NCBI GenBank assembly: GCA_001557505.1
Contig: LSAX01000011.1
Location: 186,001-250,000, forward strand
Reading direction: 5' to 3'
Source of the DNA: Reticulascus tulasneorum
Taxonomy: Eukaryota > Ascomycota > Sordariomycetes > Glomerellales > Reticulascaceae
DNA: 64,000 nt
Shown: one piece after another, positions 57,434 to 64,000 of the stretch
Layout: each line of letters begins with the position of its first letter
How positions within the stretch are numbered: position 1 is the first letter of the stretch
Translations under genes and position numbers: made by a program
The notes under the pieces: model-generated
Told to the model about the DNA's origin: nothing
The model's database searches: none
Seen by the model: the letters and a program-made list of their open reading frames with translations, nothing else

Positions 57434-58469
57434 GGCGGATAAAATAAATACGAAGAGTCTATAAGGGGAGTATAATAGGGCAAACTAGCAAATGGCGAAG
57501 AGAATGACGGGATTGCGCAATAGGTAGGGCCCCCGTAGGAATGGAGTGGGATCTTCTTCAATGGCAGTCCCGGCGCTCTCTCTTTAAAGGTTGCTTAACA
57601 AAGCACGGCTATTTTGACCTGAGAAGGGCGTTTCGTTTTTCGATGTCGATTCCTTCAACCCCGCGGAAGGTGAATAATTAGTAAGTAGCGCACAGTGAAT
57701 GCAAGAATCGGCTCACGGGGGAGGAGGGGGCCAACCATTAATAAGAAGAAGAAAATATAGATTGCCCTGCAGAGCTTGCGCGCTCATGGCTTGGGGAGTT
57801 GTGGATATCATCATGACTTAAGAAAGCAAAAGAAAAATGTGATTGTCATGGACCTGGGCCCATTGCCCCGAAATGGCAGCCCGTTCAAGCGCAGATTCTG
57901 GTCATGATAGCGGGGTGTAGTGCTTCGATTTAGGATGCTTCGTCGCGGTACCCCCACTAGCCGTGGCCTATGATATCGCCGAGAGCCCCTCCACCACACT
58001 AGACTATGCCACTGAAGAGCGCCGCGGCAGAGCCCCGCCCACTCCCTCGGAGGGGGCTAATTTTGTCACTGTTGTTACACCAGGCATCTGGCTTGATAAA
58101 CCATCAGGTGGTGGGTATTAAGTAGGTACGGGTAGTGGGTGGGCCTGTAGGTAGGTACTTTAGGTGCTTAGGTAGGCACCAGGTTAGGCATAATTACCAC
58201 TCCTAACTTAGCAGAAGCCCACACTGCGGTTCACAATCTGGTCTGTCTCGGCCTTTCGTCCCCGACCCGAGTAAGTGTCATAATCTTTAGGTACTAATTC
58301 CCCTACCTTAGGTAACGTAGCCCTCCACCCAGAGGCAAAATACCCACCTATCTGGCAGTAAGCGTCCAGTAAAGCCACCAAAAAAAACTCCACCGACATT
58401 TCTTTCTTCCAGCCTTCATCAAACATTCGGTCCATCGCCCACGAATTGTGGTGATGGGAAAACATCACG
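57434..58469. other. Divergent intergenic region with TAGGTA-type words
   Basis: About 1 kb between the GCLM start and the AP-1 sigma start. Repeated TAGGTA/GTAGGTA words cluster at 58115-58190, and similar words recur near 58290-58320. No gene is supported. Confidence 0.55.
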
Positions 58470-59256
58470 ATGGCGATTCAGTAAGGACGAGTCGTATCGA
58501 CAGCTTTTCATCCAGCTGCTAACGTCTTCTCCAGCTACCTTATCCTGCTCTCTAGACAGGGCAAAGTGGTATGCTTGGATCAAATCGCTGACGCCTGGCA
58601 GAAAGGCGGCTGACACACTGCGCTACAGCGACTCGCGAAATGGTTCACTACTCTGTCGCCTCGAGAGAAGGCCAAGATTGTCAAGGACGTTACCCAGCTG
58701 GTTTTGGCTCGACGAACTCGAATGTGCAACTTCCTGGAGTATAAGGGTTAGAACCTCCCCCCGCCACCCCTCCCTTCCATCGTCTGTCGTATCTCTGGGG
58801 TGACTGGCTGGCTGACCGATTATCTGACGATTCAGACACGAAAATTGTCTATCGCCGATATGCATCGCTCTTCTTCATTGCAGGCTGCTCCTCTGATGAC
58901 AATGAGCTGATCACGTTGGAAATCATCCACCGATATGTCGAACAGATGGACAAATACTATGGCAATGTCTGCGAGCTGGATATCATCTTCTCCTTCACCA
59001 AAGCATACTACATCCTCGACGAACTGCTGTTGGCCGGCGAGTTGCAGGAAAGCAGCAAGAAGAACGTGCTCCGGTGCATAGGGCAGCAGGACTCGCTGGA
59101 AGACATGGAGGTACGTCACGTTGCAGTCTTTCGTCTATTGTTTCCTAAGCATCGAGCCCCGACCTGGACCGGTCTTGTCCTGTCGGCCACATGTCCTAGA
59201 GCTGACACAACATCCCTACTTATCAGGTCGAGGACGAGGTCACAAAGATCATGTAG
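58470..59256 (+). CDS. APS1: AP-1 clathrin adaptor sigma subunit
   Basis: Five exons (58470-58480, 58535-58568, 58629-58746, 58836-59110, 59227-59256) encode 155 residues. The sigma subunit is part of the AP-1 complex that sorts cargo between trans-Golgi and endosomes. The joined protein reads [72 protein letters not shown] and [15 protein letters not shown], all strongly AP-1 type. The usual Gln4 is His because of the first intron junction. This form ends [10 protein letters not shown] second possible last exon at 59420-59467 gives another tail. The first exon is only 11 bases. Confidence 0.93.
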
Positions 59257-59419
59257 CAGGCTACAATTCGTACCTTCTTGACAGGGCGGCTCCTATACCC
59301 GAACCGATCTTTGATTCTCCAATCTACGTCACCTATATCTATATATATACCATCGCTCTGACACACGGGGTGCGTGGCATTGGGTCTTTGGCTAATGGAC
59401 ATACCGGTGGTTAATGCAG

Positions 59420-59467
59420 GCGTCGGAAGACATTGAAGCAGCACTCAAATCCGCGGGGATGCTATGA
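59420..59467 (+). other. APS1: Alternative last exon of AP-1 sigma
   Basis: A TTAATGCAG acceptor leads to 15 codons (ASEDIEAALKSAGML) and TGA. It is in phase with the donor after DSLEDME at 59110 and would give a 161-residue form. The tail resembles the S-V-L-E-E-x-G-L type end of animal AP-1 sigma more than VEDEVTKIM does. Use is predicted, not shown. Confidence 0.6.
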
Positions 59468-60815
59468 AAACCGGCCGATTGACGGGGATGACACGCTTCG
59501 CCCCAGATCCACATCCGAGACAGGAGGAGCCTGGAAGGCATGGGCAAGACGAATACTTTGATGGTCTGGTCCGATTGGGCTTTTGTGTATAGATCTTGGA
59601 GGGTGGACAACCACCCTCTTCTACATCAAGAGAAAACATGGTGGTGTGGCTAGAACATGCTCGGGGGTGGGGAATGTCGACCACTTCCACTTTGGAGAGG
59701 GGTTATGCGGACGAGGCATTTGAGGAGGATGGAGAATGGCATGGCATGGCATGGCGACGGCATCATCGGGAAGTACCTCAGAACAAGACGATTCTGCTAA
59801 TATACCCAAATGACAAGGCCGCACTCTAGCACGCAGTTTGATGATTGCAGAAGAATACCCGCTCGATTGTTGGGCGTGGATTGTCGAGTCCACAGCATGA
59901 CAGCCTGGAACGGCTGCTCGTGGCACGTTGACGCTATCTCATTCGCCTCGATAAAGCCGGGGCTGATGAATCTGGGCCAACTCCGACTAGTGAGGCACAT
60001 ACACTACCTACCCCATCCCACCCATCCCCCAACTTGTCTTCAGCACCTTGCAGTGACCGAAAGCCCCCGCACATCTGCCGCCAAGGTGCACGGGAAGCAA
60101 CCTTGCACATGATTGACGCACCCAAAGCCGTGACTGCTCGTCGCTGAACCCCCCCCCTTGTCAGCCTGCTGGAGAGACGACCACCTTTAGGTGTTGCGAA
60201 TGCCAACTTCCATCTTCTTTCATCACCTACCCTCTTTCCCACCTTCTGATCTATTCCCTTGCCCCCTTCTTCCCTCCAAACACATCTAGAATCATCCAAA
60301 AGAAATTATGTCTGTCGACCAGATCGCTTTCTAGGCGCATTGCGTCTAGTCTTGTTCTCATTTGAACTGATCAACAGGGTCGAGTCCGCTTCCAGCTTAT
60401 CTCCTCCGAGCAGGCAACCAGGGAGCCGGAGCATCACAGCAGACAACAATAGCCTCCATCGATCAACCACTTCCACTTCGCGTCGCTTTGTCGCGACGTA
60501 TTACTTTTTCGATCATCCGACTCCTTCGAGATTCCGCAGCAATACCTTAGGTCCGACTAGATCTGTCATCCGGTTTCGTCGCAACTCGGCGCAAGGAAGG
60601 TAGCCTGACATCATCTGACACGACGCCAGCATTCCGAAACCGACTTCTCCAACGCGACATCGCGATCCTAGGTTGAAAGATAGCAGTTGCGACGGCCCAG
60701 TCTCAATCCTTGCGAGTCAAATAAATCGGTTGCCTCGACTTATCGAACGTCCGCATCCAGAACTAAGCCATCGCAAACCCCAAGCTCCCAATACTAGTCT
60801 CGCCGAACGGACAAT
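59468..60815. other. Intergenic and probable MAF1 5' leader
   Basis: 1.35 kb with no supported gene. Pyrimidine-rich stretches at 60120-60300 look like a promoter/leader. Short upstream open frames exist but show no coding signal. Confidence 0.55.
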
Positions 60816-62109
60816 ATGAAGGTACGTACAATCGCCGCTGGATGGCAGCAATACCAGCATCTTTCCATGAGTTTTGCCCTTCGGGGATGTGTGTTGGCTA
60901 TTGGCGCAGTGCGCCCAACGGATGGCTGCATAGTCGTGTCATGAATTCGTGATCTAGATGTTTCCCCAAGGTGGTGCCATCACTCCGCTCGTCTTCGGAT
61001 GGCCGAGGACGTACTGCCAAATAGCCACATCACAACTGTGTCCCAAGAGCATAACTTATCTACATGGCCATTTGCTAACTCTCACTTAGTACTTACCTGT
61101 GCAACACTTCGGTGCTGTGACGAGCGCGTTGAATTTCAACACGCCGGACTGCAACGTTACGGGCGGATGTGATCTCTACACGACGAAGTCAACCGGGTCG
61201 GACAAAAAGCTGTTCAAGAACATCGATAAGGATCTGAATTCGCAACAAGCAGCGCTTCTTGCGCTCGGCGCCAGCCTGTCCGTCCCGGATCGGAAGGCAA
61301 TGCTTGCTACCCCTAGTCTGCAACAGTTCTCACATTCAAGCGCTTTTGGACCACTTTCGGAGCTATCGAGCCGTCGCACTTTCGCATATCTGATCGCCAC
61401 TTTGAATGCTAGCCATCCCCATTATGACTTTTCGCATGTTCTTCGACCAGGCGATTTCAAGCGAGAACGGAATCTGCGACGTGTCATGGGCAACCTAGAT
61501 TCGATACTGCAGAACGTTCGGCCGAACGCCGAAGTTCGACTGGGAGACACGGGCTCTGCAAGTCCTAGTAATACTGTTTGGGGACCTCAGTGCTGGTCGC
61601 TGGTCGACGCAGAAATGCGCCTCAACGAGTGCACAGTCTTCAGCTACCACCCAGACGTCGACCCATTTGAGGAAGACGAGTCGGCAATCTGGGCAATCCA
61701 CTACTTCTTTTTCAACCGAGCTCTCAAGCGCGTAGCTTACCTCTACGTCCGCGTGGTCCCGGTCGTCTCCTCCCAGTCGCCGCGTCTGCAACCGACTCTC
61801 GCCGGTCTGAAGAAGCGACCGCGTAGCACGACATTGGAGACGATTGGCGTCAACAAGCGCGCGAAGTATTGGCTCGGTGACCGGGACGCTGAGCTCGTCG
61901 CACCCTACGATGACGACGAGGAGCAAAACGACGGATTCCTTTGGAACCGTGGCTCCGATGGCGACTTGGTGCCATTTTCAGAAGACGACTATGTCGATGA
62001 GTATGACTATTATCACGAGGAAGAAGAGGACGACGACGATAGCGAGCAGGGCGGCAAAAGTCCTGTGCGCGGAATGAGTGAGGATGTCATGGCGAGCATG
62101 GAGATTTAA
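60816..62109 (+). CDS. MAF1: Maf1, repressor of RNA polymerase III
   Basis: Two exons (60816-60821, 61090-62109) encode 341 residues. Maf1 binds RNA polymerase III and represses tRNA synthesis under stress and TORC1 inhibition. Exon 1 encodes only Met-Lys, followed by a 268-bp intron; the joined start MKYLPVQHFGAVTSALNF, then NTPDC, is the family N-terminus. Later motifs include LIATLNASHPHYDFSHVLRP, VWGPQCWSLVDAEM, and ECTVFSYHPDVDPFEE with AIWAIHYFFFN. Basic residues (KKRPRST, NKRAKYW) could serve as nuclear signals. The C-terminus is strongly acidic. The large intron after codon 2 may contain control elements. Confidence 0.93.
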
Positions 62110-63828
62110 GGAGAATACCTCCTGCTTCGCCCTGGTCTCTGACATGACCGTCGAGAGACCTGGCCACCTGCTCACCTTCTTTCCCAAAGTAGTGTTCTCC
62201 ACTTCATCACACCCCTTTCCTTATTTTGTTTTCCTTTCTCTCCGGGGAACATCTGTACGCTGGCGGCTTTTTCATACTCATACTCTCTCATATTCAAATC
62301 TTCACCCCTGTATTCATGAGGGACACTAGAGGGGGGAATTCACCTGCGCCTCCAGGAGGCGATGTGCAAATCTATCTCCTCTCCCCTAAGCCAGGCAGAT
62401 TGGTCTGGCAGGGAAGGGAACACGACAACAGGATATCACCATGATTTTCCTTTTTTTTTTCTTTGCTATGTTTTAGGGCGATGGGCTCGGATGGTAGGCC
62501 AACGCGGTTGGGGGTTTCCGGACAGAGTTTCCGGACTTGTGACCCTTGGTTCGGTTCGGTTCGGTACGGTACGGGGAATGGGTATGACACTGTATTTTTG
62601 TATCTTTGTTCTATTTTTGCAAGCATGGAGTTGGGGTTTGGCCTCGGTCTGTCTGGGTGAGAGACAAGACAGACTGGACCTGCGGAAGGGGAGGGGGAGG
62701 AACCTCTATCTGGCTTTTGGGCCTTTCGTGCCATATTGCTGAGTTCGATAGCTCGGAGTGTCTTAGCTTTAATTGAGCTTCTTGAAAGTTTACGTGTCGG
62801 GTCCCTTATGTGTGGACCCTGTGAAGTCGAGTCTCTTTGCTGGTGTTCATCTACTTGAATCTGGAAGACTTGCGCGGTGCTCTGGATCCCCTCATGATAA
62901 GGGGAAAGTTGTACTGGGGTCAAAGTAAGCTCCCATACATTTTCAGTTTGGCCCATGGTCGGTCGTACCGCATGTGCTTCCGTCCTCATGCTCGGAAGGA
63001 TGTCGGCGCAGCCTTGAAATCCCAACTGACAAACAAGCTCGTCACATGTGACATAGGTACGTAGCCGTGGAACTCAAGAGTAAAAGTAATATCGTATCGT
63101 ATATATATATATATTCCCTTCCGCAAATGCCCTAGACTCCAGTCGCAGTCGACTATCCGCGTCTAGGTATACGCCAGTATGCTCGATGGAGAATTAATCA
63201 AGTATGTTTTGTCCCCCTCTCTGAAAGCACGTTTTCTCAACCCCCGACCTCGTCTGCTTCCTCACCACGCAGAGAGTCCCCCCGCCTCGCTCTCGCCCGC
63301 GCCTCAACTTCTTCGTCGTAATCGTAAACTCGCTGCCACTCCCAAAAGCAAACTTCTGAGAAGGAACAGCAACAAAACCAAGGGCAAAGCCAGAGAGCGC
63401 ACCAATTTGTTTCCTAACCCCGTGCCCAAAACGAAGGCACAGTCCTTCCAAGTCCTCGTTTGTAAATCCAAAATCCCCATGGCAGGGAGTCTTGGATCTC
63501 CGGCCCCATCTTGCCCCAATGCAGGTCATTACGAATACATGTAATTGATAAGAATGTGACATGGAAAAGAAATTTCGGAAACCAGAACGCCTTCCACGCC
63601 CGACTTTTTGGGTTAGTCGCTCTGAAGACGGGGAATCTCGTTCTTCTTCGGCAACTTGCCGATCCTAAAACAAAATGAAAGCCAGAAGAACTAGACTCGG
63701 ACCAAAGTACGGTCTCATTAATTCCCCGCCACGCAATGCCAAGCATCATCAGTCTCTCACTGTTTAAAAAAGAACCAAGCAATATCTTGTCACACAAGAC
63801 TTTGCCTTAGCGATGGAATTAGCGAAGA
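62110..63828. other. Intergenic, MAF1 3' region
   Basis: 1.7 kb with no supported gene. GGTTC/GGTAC repeats occur at 62550-62577 and a short TA run near 63101-63112. A plus-strand open frame at 63179-63544 is basic and Pro/Ser-rich with no family signal. Confidence 0.55.
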
Positions 63829-64000
63829 TCAACTCAGTGGCGCTGCACCGTTGGGCTTGCTCGTCTCGCCCTTTTCGTTGAGCTCGCCGTTTACGACCGC
63901 CTTTCCAGCTCTGGTCTCTTCTTTCGTCTCTCGGGAGGGCTTCTTCTCCCTCAGTGTTTCCTTCCCCACATCCTCGGGGGTGGTCCTCCTCGTCAACAGA
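63829..64000 (-). CDS. C-terminal end of an unidentified protein (partial)
   Basis: An open minus-strand frame enters from the right edge and stops at TGA 63829-63831. The 56 visible residues are very hydrophilic and Lys/Glu/Thr-rich (GKETLREKKPSRETKEE), ending SKPNGAAPLS. Even charge and the lack of stops suggest a real disordered C-terminus, but the family cannot be read from it. Confidence 0.5.
   Translation of the reverse strand, partial: LLTRRTTPEDVGKETLREKKPSRETKEETRAGKAVVNGELNEKGETSKPNGAAPLS

Noticed and set aside
63179..63544. 121-residue open frame downstream of MAF1
   Set aside because: It is basic, Pro/Ser-rich and unstructured, lies in a likely 3' region, and an antisense frame of equal length covers it.
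1..64000. tRNA, 5S rRNA, CRISPR, intact transposon or telomere repeats
   Set aside because: I looked for T-loop and anticodon-stem patterns, dispersed 5S motifs, transposase or reverse-transcriptase motifs and TTAGGG arrays by eye and found none. A computed search could still find small RNA genes.

Overview
The window is nuclear DNA of a filamentous ascomycete (Pezizomycotina, most likely a Sordariomycete). The evidence is dense protein genes on both strands, short introns (mostly 44-116 bp) with CTAAC-type branch points, HET-domain and fungal NLR-like genes, Zn2Cys6 transcription factors, and single-copy fungal housekeeping genes. I found no tRNA, rRNA, CRISPR array or intact transposon. The splice models below were built by hand. 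For each multi-exon gene I checked that exon lengths keep the frame and that the joined protein restores the family motif.

Region 1 (1-12.6 kb) starts with the C-terminal end of the nucleoporin Nup133. A self/non-self or immunity-like neighbourhood follows: a HET-domain protein (1788-3923), a DUF6601-like membrane protein (4829-5841) and a 1205-residue alpha/beta-hydrolase / NB-ARC / TPR protein (5989-9803, minus). A TPR-SET-domain protein (10248-12589, minus) closes the block.

Region 2 (13-20.3 kb) is regulatory and metabolic. A Zn2Cys6 factor (13132-15412, minus) is divergent from a medium-chain dehydrogenase/reductase (16435-17568). The 1-kb promoter between them holds two palindromes with CCG/CGG half sites. 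Next is a gene fusing a Zn2Cys6 zinc cluster to a maltose-acetyltransferase-like left-handed beta-helix (18229-20332, minus), in which the expected catalytic histidine is leucine.

Region 3 (20.3-29.7 kb) is 9.3 kb in which I support no gene. It is full of microsatellites and homopolymer runs and lies upstream of the fused factor.

Region 4 (29.7-64 kb) is a housekeeping block: SWC4, a p24 cargo receptor, a plasma-membrane-type casein kinase 1, a 4.4-kb gene-poor stretch, a mitochondrial PPR protein, Cwf18, a ZCCHC10-like zinc-knuckle protein, an R3H/SUZ protein, eIF3f, UTP25, mitochondrial bL17 (MRPL8), MIC12, an unknown protein, the glutamate-cysteine ligase modifier subunit, the AP-1 sigma subunit, MAF1 and the end of an unidentified gene. 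Several are in divergent pairs of related function: eIF3f/UTP25 (translation and ribosome assembly) and MRPL8/MIC12 (mitochondrion).

The observations most worth checking are five. Two tandem TPR units in the NLR-like gene differ at six bases, all of them replacement changes, mostly on one helix face. The ZCCHC10-like gene appears to need an AT-AC intron to make its zinc knuckle. AP-1 sigma has two alternative last exons. The transcription factor-acetyltransferase fusion lacks its catalytic histidine. The divergent Zn2Cys6/MDR promoter carries an inverted-repeat operator.
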